Assembly (NCBI GenBank): GCA_038247245.1
Contig: JBBRVE010000003.1
Location: 24,907 to 88,906 of the forward strand
Source: JAPWJZ01 sp038247245
GTDB taxonomy: Bacteria; Pseudomonadota; Alphaproteobacteria; Micavibrionales; UBA2020
Direction of reading: 5' to 3'
DNA: 64,000 bases
Below are positions 52,192-61,302 of this stretch, piece by piece (position 1 is the first letter of the stretch; every line of letters begins with the position of its first letter). Under the pieces are notes generated by a model. The model was not told where the DNA came from, ran no database searches, and was given only the letters and a program-made list of their open reading frames with translations. Made by a program: the position numbers and the translations under genes.

Positions 52192-53634
52192 ATGTCCAGC
52201 AAACCCCTGCCCACGGACCAGTTTTTCAAAAACTCCGGCCTCACGCCCGAAAAGGCGCGCGAGATCGTGCAAGAAGGGTTGAGCGGCGCCGATTACGGCG
52301 AGTTCTATCACGAAATCGTCGCCCGCGAACGTCTGGTAAAGGACAAGGGCGAATTCACGACCGTTTCGACCGGCGACAGCAAGGAAGGCTTCGGCTTCCG
52401 CGTCGGGCAGGAAGAACTTGTCGGCTATTCCTATTCGGATTTGTTCAACGAAGCCGCATTGAAAGATGCCGTCAATGAGGCGCGCAACGTGCTGAAGATC
52501 GGCACGGCCAAGGCAGCACAGCCCGCAACCGGCATGGTGCCGCAGCAGCTGTATACGCCGGAAGACCCCATGGCTGGCTTCACGCTCGCCGAAAAAATCG
52601 CCAAAGTTGACGAGATCGAGGCCTATGCCCGCTCGCTCGACCCGCGCATCACGAACGTGACCGTTGCTTACGCATCGGAATCAAAAGCCGTGCATATCAT
52701 CACCGCAGACGGCAAAAGCCTGATCGACAACCGTCCGATGACGTCGGTTTCCATCTCCATCATGCTGACGGATAAAGACGGCAAAAGCGAAATCGGCACG
52801 GCGCAGACCGGCGGCCATGTGGATGCCACGGCTGTGTTCGATGAAAAAAGCTTCAAGGCCGCCGCGAAAAAAGCGCTGCATCAGGCCGAAGAACTGCTGG
52901 TGGCCGAAGATGCGCCCGCCGGCATCATGGATGTCGTCCTCAGCCCCGGCTGGGCGGCGGTCGTGCTGCACGAAGCAATCGGGCATGGATTGGAAGGCGA
53001 TTTCAACCGCCGCGACATTTCCGTGTATAGCGGCAAAATCGGCCAGCAGATTGCTTCACCCGAAGTCACCGTGATCGATCAGGGCGACATGCCGGGCGAG
53101 CGCGGCTCGCTGCATTTCGATGACGAAGGCGTGCCGACGCAGCAAAACGTGCTGATCGAAAACGGCGTGCTGAAGGGGTACATGCAGGACCGCCAGAACG
53201 CGCAGCTGATGGGCGTTGACCCCACCGGCAACGGCCGCCGTGAAAGCTATGCCCATGCGCCCATGCCGCGCATGACCAACACCTATTTCGCCAACGGCAC
53301 GCATGACCCCGCCGATATCATCAAATCGGTGAAGGACGGCCTCTATATTTCCGACATGGGCGGCGGGCAGGTGGATATCACCTCCGGCAAGTTCAACATG
53401 AACGCGAAACTGGCCTACCGCATCCGCAACGGCAAAATCGCGGAGCCTGTGAAGGGCGCGACGATTGTCGGCGACGGCTTGACCGTCATCAAATCGATCA
53501 CCATGGTCGGCAACGACCTCGCCCTTGAAAAAAGCGCGGGCATGTGCGGCAAAAACGGGCAGCAAGTGCCCGTCGGCTGCGGCCAGCCCACCTTGCGCGT
53601 CTCCAACATGACCGTTGGCGGTCGCAAGAAATAA
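52192..53634 (+). CDS. tldD: TldD, metalloprotease subunit
   Basis: A 480-aa protein with the family zinc motif HEAIGH (H260, E261, H265) followed by GLEGDFNRR and the conserved RRESYAHAPMPRMTNTY and DGLYISDMGGGQVD. TldD pairs with TldE to degrade unfolded peptides; in other bacteria the pair processes microcin B17 and acts on CcdA. The gene for the partner starts 12 bases after its stop. Confidence 0.95.
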   Translation: MSSKPLPTDQFFKNSGLTPEKAREIVQEGLSGADYGEFYHEIVARERLVKDKGEFTTVSTGDSKEGFGFRVGQEELVGYSYSDLFNEAALKDAVNEARNVLKIGTAKAAQPATGMVPQQLYTPEDPMAGFTLAEKIAKVDEIEAYARSLDPRITNVTVAYASESKAVHIITADGKSLIDNRPMTSVSISIMLTDKDGKSEIGTAQTGGHVDATAVFDEKSFKAAAKKALHQAEELLVAEDAPAGIMDVVLSPGWAAVVLHEAIGHGLEGDFNRRDISVYSGKIGQQIASPEVTVIDQGDMPGERGSLHFDDEGVPTQQNVLIENGVLKGYMQDRQNAQLMGVDPTGNGRRESYAHAPMPRMTNTYFANGTHDPADIIKSVKDGLYISDMGGGQVDITSGKFNMNAKLAYRIRNGKIAEPVKGATIVGDGLTVIKSITMVGNDLALEKSAGMCGKNGQQVPVGCGQPTLRVSNMTVGGRKK

Positions 53635-53645
53635 GGAACAATAAA

Positions 53646-55004
53646 ATGACCACCGAAAAAGAATTCCTCGCCGCGATGAAGCCCTTTGCGCAATCGCTGC
53701 TCGATTACGCGATGACCGAGGGTAAAAACCACGGCATCACCGATGCGCGCATTTACGTTTCCGCCAGCGACCGTCTGGAAAACAGCGTCGAAAAGGGCCA
53801 GGTGACGAAAACCGTTTCCGGCAAGACGTATAACGTCGGCATTACCCTCTACGCGGGTGACCGCGTCGTGACCGTTACCAAGAACACGATTGACGAACAA
53901 CGCCTGAAAGACGCGATGCTGGAGAACATGAAGATCATCTCCCTCGTCCCCGCCAATGCCGACAAGAAAATGCTGGAAGCGGAAAAGGTGTTCAAGGGCG
54001 CGAAGCAAAACCTCGACCTTTACGACCACAACCCGCCCACGACAGCGCAGCTGATTCAATACGCCAAAGACGTTGAAGCCGCGGCGATGGCACAGCCCGG
54101 CGTCAAGGCAACGCGTTCGGTCAGCGTCACGCGTGCCGAAGACCATTTCCTGATCGTGGCAAGCAACGGGCTCGATGTTTCCGACAGCCGCACGATGTAC
54201 GCGGCGGGCGCATCCGTGATCGCCGCCGACAAGTCCGGCATGCAGATCAGCGGCGAAAGCAGCATGGCGCGCCATTTCGGCGACATGGCGAAACCCGACG
54301 TGCTGGGCGCGGAAGCGGGCCAGAAAGCGATTTCGAAACTGGGCGGCATCCTGCCCGCAACCGGCGATATGCCGATCGTGCTGGACAATGGCGCGGCTGA
54401 AAGTTTCTTTTCTTCCGTCTATTCCGCCATCGGCGGCACGGCGCTCCATCGTGGCACGACGTTTTTAAAAGGCAAGCTGGGCCAACAGGTCATGGCGCAG
54501 GGCATCACGATTTCGGATGATCCGCTGGTGGCGCGCGGCATGTCGTCGCGCCAGGTCGATACGGCGGGGCTGGCGGCACAACCCATCACCTTCATCGAAA
54601 ACGGCGTGTTGAAAAGCTATGACATCAACCTGCTGGAATCACGCCAGCTGGGCATGGAGCCCATCGGCCGCGAAAACGGCCCGACCAATACGCGCATCGA
54701 GCCGGGCACACAAACCCCCGCCGAACTGATCGCGGATATCAAGGAAGGCATTTACATTCAAGGCTTCAACGGCGGCACGGTCGATGTGAACACCGGCAAC
54801 CATTCACGCGAAGCCTACGGCCTGCTGATCAAAGACGGCAAGATCACCGATACCGCCGTCAGCGGTTTCGTCGTCTCCGGCAACCTGAAGGACATGTTCA
54901 TGAAGGTTGCGGTCGCGAACGACACGCCCGTGCTGCCCAGCACCAAGCACCGCATGGCCGCACCCACGACGCGGATCAACGGCTGCACGATTGCGGGGAA
55001 GTAA
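53646..55004 (+). CDS. pmbA: TldE/PmbA, non-catalytic partner of TldD
   Basis: A 452-aa PmbA protein with the usual domain order, DRLENSVEKGQVTKTVSG near the N-terminus and GPTNTRIEPGTQTPAELI and DVNTGNHSREAYGLLIKDG towards the C-terminus. It lacks the HExxxH site, as expected for TldE. ATG 53646 follows AAGGAACAATAAA; an in-frame upstream start at 53544 lies inside tldD and would add 34 unrelated residues. It converges with the 79-aa gene at 55009, four bases away. Confidence 0.93.
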   Translation: MTTEKEFLAAMKPFAQSLLDYAMTEGKNHGITDARIYVSASDRLENSVEKGQVTKTVSGKTYNVGITLYAGDRVVTVTKNTIDEQRLKDAMLENMKIISLVPANADKKMLEAEKVFKGAKQNLDLYDHNPPTTAQLIQYAKDVEAAAMAQPGVKATRSVSVTRAEDHFLIVASNGLDVSDSRTMYAAGASVIAADKSGMQISGESSMARHFGDMAKPDVLGAEAGQKAISKLGGILPATGDMPIVLDNGAAESFFSSVYSAIGGTALHRGTTFLKGKLGQQVMAQGITISDDPLVARGMSSRQVDTAGLAAQPITFIENGVLKSYDINLLESRQLGMEPIGRENGPTNTRIEPGTQTPAELIADIKEGIYIQGFNGGTVDVNTGNHSREAYGLLIKDGKITDTAVSGFVVSGNLKDMFMKVAVANDTPVLPSTKHRMAAPTTRINGCTIAGK

Positions 55005-55008
55005 GGGG

Positions 55009-55248
55009 TTAGTCTTTTTCGCCCGAGAAAGTCACGGTCACGCCGCGCTTTTTGAAATAGGACTGCATCATCTTGCGGCCCTGACGATTGTTCTGGGCGA
55101 GGCGCGCGGGTTCGACCGCAACTTCCTTTTTGCCTTCGGCTTTCAGCGCCGTTTTCAGACCGTCGATATGCTGGTCGATATCCAGGTTGTCCTGCATCAG
55201 CGATTCATAGACTTTTTCGAGGGCCTGTTCGACGGTAAGGGCGGTCAT
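55009..55248 (-). CDS. 79-aa hypothetical protein
   Basis: A small soluble protein with an acidic helical N-terminal half (VEQALEKVYESLMQDN) and a basic C-terminal half (NNRQGRKMMQSYFKKRG). It is preceded on its strand by CCGGAGACAAAAAC, a good ribosome binding site. No recognised family. The Arg/Lys-rich second half could bind nucleic acid, but that is only a composition argument. It converges with pmbA. Confidence 0.65.
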   Translation of the reverse strand: MTALTVEQALEKVYESLMQDNLDIDQHIDGLKTALKAEGKKEVAVEPARLAQNNRQGRKMMQSYFKKRGVTVTFSGEKD

Positions 55249-55405
55249 GTTTTTGTCTCCGGTTGAATTCGCGCCGATTATGGTGGAAGCGAAGGGTTTT
55301 TTCCAGCCTAATCTATCCGGTTGATAAATCAGCCTAATCGGGCCTGTACCCTTTTTGACCGGGATGCGCTAGGATGACGGAGTTCAAGGGCAAGGGGGAA
55401 ACAGC

Positions 55406-56113
55406 ATGGCATCATCCGGAAAAATCGTGATCTCGGTCGATGGCCCCGCAGCCTCCGGCAAAGGAACACTCGCCAAGGCGCTCGCCGCCAAGCTCGGCTT
55501 TGCCTATCTTGATACCGGTGCGCTCTACCGCGCGGTTGCGCTCGCGACCATCGAAAGCGGTGGCGATCCTGCCAATTTTGATGACGTCAAAAAAGTGATT
55601 GATAACGTCACCCATCACGTCACCCCTGAAACGCTGGTCAACCCGAAACTCCGCACACCCGAAGTCGCAGCCGGTGCCGCCAAGGTCGCGGCCTATCCCG
55701 ATGTGCGCCATGCCGTGCGCGATTATCAGGTCGAATTCGCCAAGAACCCGCCGAACGGTGCCCCCGGTGCTGTGCTGGACGGCCGCGATATCGGCACGGT
55801 CGTCTGCCCCGATGCGGATGTGAAATTATATGTGACGGCGTCGCCGGAAGAACGCGCGCGCCGCCGTTTCGAGGAATTGAAATTGAAAGAACCGTCGACG
55901 CTCTATGAAACGGTGCTGAACGACGTGAACGCCCGCGACCATGCCGACATACACCGCGCGATATCGCCGCTGAAACCGGCGCTGGATGCGCATATCCTCG
56001 ACACCACCACGCTCGACCGCGCAGGCGCGCTCGATGCCGCCATCAAGCTGGTGCAGGCAAAATTCCCGCCGGAAGCAGACCGCCCTGCGAAAACCAAATC
56101 ACCGCGCCTTTAA
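55406..56113 (+). CDS. cmk: Cytidylate kinase
   Basis: A 235-aa (d)CMP kinase. P-loop VDGPAASGKGTLAKALA, substrate block YLDTGALYRAVAL, VLDGRDIGTVVCPDADVK and the arginine-rich lid SPEERARRRFEEL are typical. The long insert domain around residues 60-100 is present. In many Proteobacteria cmk precedes rpsA; here the next gene is on the other strand, so that linkage is absent. Confidence 0.95.
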   Translation: MASSGKIVISVDGPAASGKGTLAKALAAKLGFAYLDTGALYRAVALATIESGGDPANFDDVKKVIDNVTHHVTPETLVNPKLRTPEVAAGAAKVAAYPDVRHAVRDYQVEFAKNPPNGAPGAVLDGRDIGTVVCPDADVKLYVTASPEERARRRFEELKLKEPSTLYETVLNDVNARDHADIHRAISPLKPALDAHILDTTTLDRAGALDAAIKLVQAKFPPEADRPAKTKSPRL

Positions 56114-56123
56114 TTCCGCGCTT

Positions 56124-56348
56124 TTAATTCATTGACACATGGTTGGCGGAAACCTTTGTCCATGCCGGCGGGTCGCTGGCGGGGAAAGAATCCATTGATG
56201 CCAGATCAACCATATCGTCGGCATCTTTATCCAGGTCGGATGATTCACCGCCGCAGACGCGTTCGCTGCATTCCTGATTAAGACGTTTATGGATGACAAA
56301 GCCGATGGTCGATGCCGCCAGCGTGAAAATAATGAAATCGCGTAACAT
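56124..56348 (-). CDS. 74-aa membrane-anchored protein with SFPASDPPAWT motif
   Basis: One N-terminal helix (LRDFIIFTLAASTIGFVIH), then an acidic region and the motif SMDSFPASDPPAWTKV. The SFPASDPP motif recurs in many small uncharacterised alphaproteobacterial proteins (family knowledge; no function known to me). Two Cys near the middle (QECSERVCGG) could form a disulfide. Ribosome binding site AGGGAGG is visible 6 bases before the ATG. Confidence 0.7.
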   Translation of the reverse strand: MLRDFIIFTLAASTIGFVIHKRLNQECSERVCGGESSDLDKDADDMVDLASMDSFPASDPPAWTKVSANHVSMN

Positions 56349-56402
56349 GGTCGCCTCCCTTGGAATTCGTTTCCAAACAAACGCCCAAGCAGCGTTGAAG
56401 GT

Positions 56403-57857
56403 TCACTTTGTCTTTTTTGCTTCTGTAATCTGGGGGTTATGCCAGATATGCAATACGGCGTAACTGCGCCATGGCCGCCATTTTTCCGACATTTTATCGG
56501 CTTCCTTTGCGGACACGCCGCCAAGGTTATTCAATACGCCCATATCGCCCGTCGGAAACGCATCCGGCCAGCGCAGGGCGCGCATGGCGATGTAATGCGC
56601 TGTCCAAGGGCCAATGCCGGGGATATCGTCCAGCTGTTGTATCGCGGCGTCGGGGTTCACGCCCGGCTCCAGCACCAATGCGCCCGATGCAAAACCGGAT
56701 GCCAGCGCAAGAATGCTTTTCGCGCGCGCGCCGTTAATGCCAAGGCGCGCAATATCATCCACCGTCAATTTGGCAATCGCGGCGGGCAGGGGTGAAAGAT
56801 GCGTGAGTTCGGCAAAGGGTGTTTTAAACGCATCGCCAAACCCCGCGATAAACCGCCCGCCCAGCGTTGTGGCTGCCTTTACGGATACCTGCTGCCCCAG
56901 TATCGCCCGTACGGTCAGTTCAAACACATCGAACGCGCCCGGGACGCGCTGGCCTGGGTTGCGTTTCACCATTTTGCCGATCGTTTTATCGTTCGCGAAA
57001 TATGCCGCAATCACATCGGGGCGCGCGCCCAAATCGAACAGGTTGCGCAACCGCGCCAGCAGCGCGGGCAAAACCGGCAGCAGCGCATGTGAAAATTCAA
57101 CCGTCAGCGCGGATTTATCCGGCGCATGGCCCACGCGCACCCAGCCCTTGTATTTGCTAAGGCGCACGGTGCGCAGGTAATGCCCGTCCACCATCGCCTC
57201 CGCCCCCTTCAGCGCGCGGGCACCAAGGAAACCCAGTATTCCGTCCCAGTCATAAGGCGGGCGGTACGACAGCAGCAGCGTCGATGAATCCCCCGCGATC
57301 ACCCCGTCTTCCGCCACCTGCTTGCGCAGGCGCGACGGCGGCATCCTGTAACGCTTCAGAAAAGCATCATTGAACCGCCGAAGGCTGTTAAACCCGCTGG
57401 CATAGGCGATTTCCGTGACGGGCAGGGCGGTTTCGGTCAGCAATTGTTTCGCCAGCAACAAACGGCGCGACTGGATCAGCTCGATCGGCGACACGCCCAT
57501 TTCCGCCCGCACAATGCGGCGGATCTGGCGCGTGCTGAGGTCGAATTGACTGGCGATATTATCAAGCCCCATATCCTCCTCCAGCCGTGCCGCGATCAGC
57601 TGCGCGATGCGGGCCGCATCATCGACAGGGGCATAGCCGGGCGCAAGCTCGGGGCGGCAGCGCAGGCACGGGCGAAAACCCCCCGATTCCGCGCTCTGCG
57701 CATTCGCGAAGAATTTGCAGTTCACGGCTTTGGGCGTTTTCGCGGTGCAGACCGGGCGACAGTAAATCCCCGTCGATGTCACGCCCACGAAAAACACCCC
57801 GTCGAAACGGGCGTCGCGGGCGGCAAAGGCGCTGTAATAATCCGGTGGCTTATCCAT
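56403..57857 (-). CDS. Ada-AlkA fusion: DNA methylphosphotriester sensor and 3-methyladenine glycosylase
   Basis: A 484-aa fusion. Residues 1-80 are the Ada zinc domain with FVGVTSTGIYCRPVC, CKFF and PCLRCRPE (four zinc cysteines, one methyl acceptor). Residues about 85-190 are an AraC-type helix-turn-helix region (EIAYASGFNSLRRFNDAF). Residues about 200-484 are the AlkA HhH-GPD glycosylase with VRAILGQQVS, the HhH GIPGIGPWTAHYIA and catalytic Asp in FPTGDMGV. Such proteins sense methylation damage, activate transcription and excise alkylated bases. The start is ATG 57857 just before the Ada domain; ATG 57908 would add 17 unmatched residues. Confidence 0.93.
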   Translation of the reverse strand: MDKPPDYYSAFAARDARFDGVFFVGVTSTGIYCRPVCTAKTPKAVNCKFFANAQSAESGGFRPCLRCRPELAPGYAPVDDAARIAQLIAARLEEDMGLDNIASQFDLSTRQIRRIVRAEMGVSPIELIQSRRLLLAKQLLTETALPVTEIAYASGFNSLRRFNDAFLKRYRMPPSRLRKQVAEDGVIAGDSSTLLLSYRPPYDWDGILGFLGARALKGAEAMVDGHYLRTVRLSKYKGWVRVGHAPDKSALTVEFSHALLPVLPALLARLRNLFDLGARPDVIAAYFANDKTIGKMVKRNPGQRVPGAFDVFELTVRAILGQQVSVKAATTLGGRFIAGFGDAFKTPFAELTHLSPLPAAIAKLTVDDIARLGINGARAKSILALASGFASGALVLEPGVNPDAAIQQLDDIPGIGPWTAHYIAMRALRWPDAFPTGDMGVLNNLGGVSAKEADKMSEKWRPWRSYAVLHIWHNPQITEAKKTK

Positions 57858-58028
57858 GGGCAGACGATATAGTACTGCCCATGCCCCCATCCAGCCATTT
57901 CCGGACATGGGGGCAGAAACCCCGCCTGACTTAATGATTTGATTTTGTTCGATAATAAAATCAGGGAAGGGTTTTCTGGTTTCATTCGTTATATAAGCGT
58001 GCTCATTATTTCAAAAGGCGGCCAAAAT

Positions 58029-59720
58029 ATGAAAAAAATTACCCTTCTCAGTTCCGCAATCGCCCTGACCCTTTTTGCCGCCGCGCCAGCCGCGCAGGCA
58101 CGTGTCATGGCCAACCCGCAACAGCAGGATGCCGAGGCATCACCTGATGCCGATTCAGGCGCAGCACCCGCCCCCACCAAGGCCGAACAGCGCCAGCAGG
58201 AACGTGCGAACAACAAACAGGAACGTGAAGCCGCGCAGCAGCAGCAACAACAGCAGCGTGAAGCCCAGCAACTGCAGCAACAGGCCGAAACGCAACAACG
58301 CCAGCAGGAAGCGCAGTCACGCGCAGAACAACAGCGCGCGGAACGCGACGCCCAAAATGCCCAGCGCGATGCCGACCGCGACGCACGCCAGCAGCAACAG
58401 CAAAACCAGGCGCAGCAGGAACAGGAGCAGCAGGAACAGGCGCAGCGCGAGGCGGATCGTATTCAACGCCAGCAGCAGCAACAGGTGAACGAAGACAATA
58501 ACCGCGCCAAACGCGAAGCCGAACAACAGCAGGAACAATCGGCTGCCGAAGCCCGCCGCGCCGAACGCGAACAGGAAAAGGCCGGCCGCGAACAACAGCA
58601 GGCACAACAGCAGCAGCAGCGCGAAGCCGAACAGGCGGTTCAGGCCGAAAAGGCCCGTCGCAGCGCCGATGAAGCGAAGGCGGAGCGCGCGCGTGCGCAG
58701 GCTGACCGCGCAGCGGAAAAGTCGCAGGAACGCGCCGATAAAGATGCGCGCGAAAACCAACGCAAAGCAACGCAGGAAGAAGCGCTCAAGACCCGCGCCG
58801 CCGCGCAGGCCGAACAGGCGGAAAAAAACCGTGCCGCCGCTGCCATCGCTGAACAGGAACAGGCCAGCAAGCGTGAATCGCGCGACCAGAAACGCGACGA
58901 CCGCCGTGACGACCGCGAGACGCGCAAACAGGACCGTCGGGATGACCGTGCGGCCGAGCGCGCCGAAGCCGAAGTCAAGGCGCGCGAGCTTGCCAATAAC
59001 CGTCAGGCACAAGCCAAGATCGCCGCGGAAAAACGCGAAGCGCAACGCCAGCAGGCCGAAGACCGCCGTCTGGAACAGGCAGCACAGGCACGCGCAGGCC
59101 GCCTGTCACGCCAGCAGCAGACGGAACGCATCGAGGCCGAACGCCAGCGCGAAGCCGCCTACCGTCAGCAACTGGCGAAACAACAGGCGAAACAACAGGC
59201 GGTTTATGACCGTCAGCTGGCAAGCCTGCGCGCCCAGAACCGCGCCAACGAGTACCGCCGCCAGCAGGATTACCTTGCCCGTATGCGCGCGCAACAGACG
59301 CAGTACCGCAACTATCGTTCCTATAACTATTACAACGATCCGTATTACTACACCGCCAATAACTACAGCTATCAGCGCAACGGCCGCTATTACCAGACCA
59401 ACGTCTATGGCGCGCGCACGCTGAAACAGGCGGTGAATCAGGGCTATGCGGAAGGCTTCCGCTCGGGCCGTGCCGACCGCATGGATAAATGGAAGTATGA
59501 CTACTGGAACGCTTATGCCTATCAGGACGCGAATATGGGCTATGGCGGCTACTATGTGCAGCAGAGCGAGTATAACTATTACTTCCGCCAGGGCTTCCAG
59601 AAAGGTTATCGCGACGGCTATTACAACCGTTACCAATATGGCCGCTATGATAATGAAAACGACGATTACAGCATCTGGTCCAGCGTGCTGGGCTCGATCC
59701 TCGGCCTGCAGCTGAACTAA
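58029..59720 (+). CDS. Secreted Q/R/A/E-rich coiled-coil protein with Tyr/Asn/Gly-rich C-terminus
   Basis: A 563-aa protein. A clear signal peptide (MKKITLLSSAIALTLFAAAPAAQA) starts at ATG 58029, preceded by AAAGGCGG. An in-frame start at 57939 would put 30 residues before it. Residues about 30-405 are low-complexity Gln/Arg/Glu/Ala, alternating Q runs with ER and RD pairs, predicted as a long, highly charged helix. Residues about 430-563 are rich in Tyr and Asn, with two related motifs, QGYAEGFRSGRADR and RQGFQKGYRDGYYNR, of the GYxxGxxxGxxD type. I recognise no enzymatic domain. It is likely periplasmic or surface-exposed, perhaps structural or envelope-stress related. Confidence 0.75.
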   Translation: MKKITLLSSAIALTLFAAAPAAQARVMANPQQQDAEASPDADSGAAPAPTKAEQRQQERANNKQEREAAQQQQQQQREAQQLQQQAETQQRQQEAQSRAEQQRAERDAQNAQRDADRDARQQQQQNQAQQEQEQQEQAQREADRIQRQQQQQVNEDNNRAKREAEQQQEQSAAEARRAEREQEKAGREQQQAQQQQQREAEQAVQAEKARRSADEAKAERARAQADRAAEKSQERADKDARENQRKATQEEALKTRAAAQAEQAEKNRAAAAIAEQEQASKRESRDQKRDDRRDDRETRKQDRRDDRAAERAEAEVKARELANNRQAQAKIAAEKREAQRQQAEDRRLEQAAQARAGRLSRQQQTERIEAERQREAAYRQQLAKQQAKQQAVYDRQLASLRAQNRANEYRRQQDYLARMRAQQTQYRNYRSYNYYNDPYYYTANNYSYQRNGRYYQTNVYGARTLKQAVNQGYAEGFRSGRADRMDKWKYDYWNAYAYQDANMGYGGYYVQQSEYNYYFRQGFQKGYRDGYYNRYQYGRYDNENDDYSIWSSVLGSILGLQLN

Positions 59721-59733
59721 GGGTTAAATCATC

Positions 59734-60990
59734 CTATGCCGTGTAGCCGGGCGCGAATTTCCGGCTGCCGGCATAGAGCATGATGCCAAGCGCAAGCGCC
59801 CCCAGTACCAGAAAGCCGGATGCCATCGGGATCAGCGTGCCGTCATACAGCTGCCCGATCCATGTCCCCAATATCATTGAAATTGCCGACGACGTCGCGC
59901 CGATAATGGCCGATGCCATGCCCGCGATATGCCCCATCGGTTCCATCGCAAGGGCGTTCAGGTTGCCGAACACAAGGCCGAAGCAGAAAAACAGCACGGC
60001 GGCATAGGCAAGGAAAATAGGCAGCGTCACATCGCCCAGCGTCAGGTTGACCGCCATGAAAATGGCCGATGCCGCGACGATGCCGATAAATGCGCGGATG
60101 CAGATATGGCGCATGCCGTATTTGCCCACGATTTTCGAATTCGTCATCGATGCCGCGCCCAGGCACAGCGCAAGGCAACCGAAATAAAAGGGGAACATCG
60201 CGCCCTGATGGAATTTATCCTGAAAAATCTGCTGCGATGAATTCAGGTAACCCATGAAGCTGCCAAAGCAAATCCCCATGCAGACCGTATAGCAGAACGC
60301 CACGCGGTTGCCGACAACCTCGCGAAAGCCGTGCGCGAAAGACGCGGCGGTGATCGGCACGCGGCGTTCCTTCGGCAGGGTTTCTTCAAGGCGCATGTAA
60401 ATCCAGCCCGCAATCAGGATCGCATAGAAAATATACATCACGAAAATTGCGTGCCACGACCCGAAAGTCAGGATCAACTGGCCAAGGGCAGGGGCGATTG
60501 CAGGTACCATGATGAAAATCATCATCACAATCGACATCACGCGCGCCATATCGCGGCCCGCATATTTGTCGCGCACGATGGATACGGTGGAAACATAGGG
60601 ACCCGCAACGCCAAGGCCCTGAATCAAGCGGCCCGCCATCAGCACTTCAAACGTCGGCGCGAAATAGCACAGCACAGAACCCGCAAGGTACAGCACGATG
60701 CCGCCGTACAGAACTTTTTTGCGGCCCAGCGCATCCGACAGGGGGCCAGCCACCAGCTGCCCCACACCCATACCTATGAAAATGCCGCCGATCAGGTACT
60801 GCGCATGGTTACGTTCGGCAAGATTGAAATAATCGGCAACGATGCCCAGTGCGGGCAGCATGGCATCGATGGAAATCGCCACAATCGACATCAGCAGCGC
60901 CATCAGCACGGCAAATTCGCGGAATGAAACTTCGGGTTTTCTCGTCTCGGACATCGGGTGCGCCTTTTTTTCTTTTTCTGTCTCGTTCAT
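59734..60990 (-). CDS. Bcr/CflA-family MFS drug efflux transporter
   Basis: A 418-aa 12-helix major facilitator. The first helix AISIDAMLPALGIVADYF and GQLVAGPLSDALGRKKVLYGG (loop 2-3 motif A) are the Bcr/CflA signature. The N-terminus carries a charged 20-residue extension (MNETEKEKKAHPMSETRKPE); methionine 13 is an alternative start, but AAGAGG precedes the first ATG at 60990. Drug or metabolite export by proton antiport is the family role. It is divergent from the dioxygenase genes. Confidence 0.9.
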   Translation of the reverse strand: MNETEKEKKAHPMSETRKPEVSFREFAVLMALLMSIVAISIDAMLPALGIVADYFNLAERNHAQYLIGGIFIGMGVGQLVAGPLSDALGRKKVLYGGIVLYLAGSVLCYFAPTFEVLMAGRLIQGLGVAGPYVSTVSIVRDKYAGRDMARVMSIVMMIFIMVPAIAPALGQLILTFGSWHAIFVMYIFYAILIAGWIYMRLEETLPKERRVPITAASFAHGFREVVGNRVAFCYTVCMGICFGSFMGYLNSSQQIFQDKFHQGAMFPFYFGCLALCLGAASMTNSKIVGKYGMRHICIRAFIGIVAASAIFMAVNLTLGDVTLPIFLAYAAVLFFCFGLVFGNLNALAMEPMGHIAGMASAIIGATSSAISMILGTWIGQLYDGTLIPMASGFLVLGALALGIMLYAGSRKFAPGYTA

Positions 60991-61302
60991 CGCGGCCTCT
61001 TGTTATCAGCCTTATCATTGTTTCACATATTTCACAAAAACGCAATGTAATTCGTGCGAAAATCGCAATATACTGTTTTCCCACGGCTATTGGCGCAGGG
61101 GTGTTGACTTATACTCTGAAAATATATAATTTATGCTCAATAAGAGAATAACGAATCAGGCGGGCACAGCTTTTCATCCCCCTGATCCAGCAGGAAAACC
61201 GGCCAAGACGGGCATATATACGCCGATTCACTTCAAGCAGGCGGATAAATTTTACGTTTTTACCATAATCATTGCCGTTCTCGCCACATTGAAGGATATG
61301 CC
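60991..61302. other. Divergent intergenic region with strong sigma-70 promoter and long leader
   Basis: 312 bases between the MFS gene and the first dioxygenase. It contains the promoter at 61104-61132 and, downstream of it, a transcribed leader of roughly 165 bases. No convincing gene: an 80-codon frame starting at 61133 begins at the promoter -10 and lacks a ribosome binding site. GAAGGA at 61291-61296 is the ribosome binding site for ATG 61303. Confidence 0.6.
61104..61132 (+). promoter_or_regulatory. Sigma-70-like promoter for the dioxygenase pair
   Basis: TTGACT at 61104-61109. A TATAAT hexamer is at 61125-61130 (15-base spacing) and TAATTT at 61127-61132 (17-base spacing). The surrounding AT tract strengthens the match. 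It points toward the dioxygenase genes. Confidence 0.6.

Noticed and set aside
58317..59045. Hydrophobic minus-strand frame (242 codons) that looks like a membrane protein
   Set aside because: Leu/Phe/Ala runs are the antisense of CAG/GAA-rich codons in the Q-rich secreted protein.
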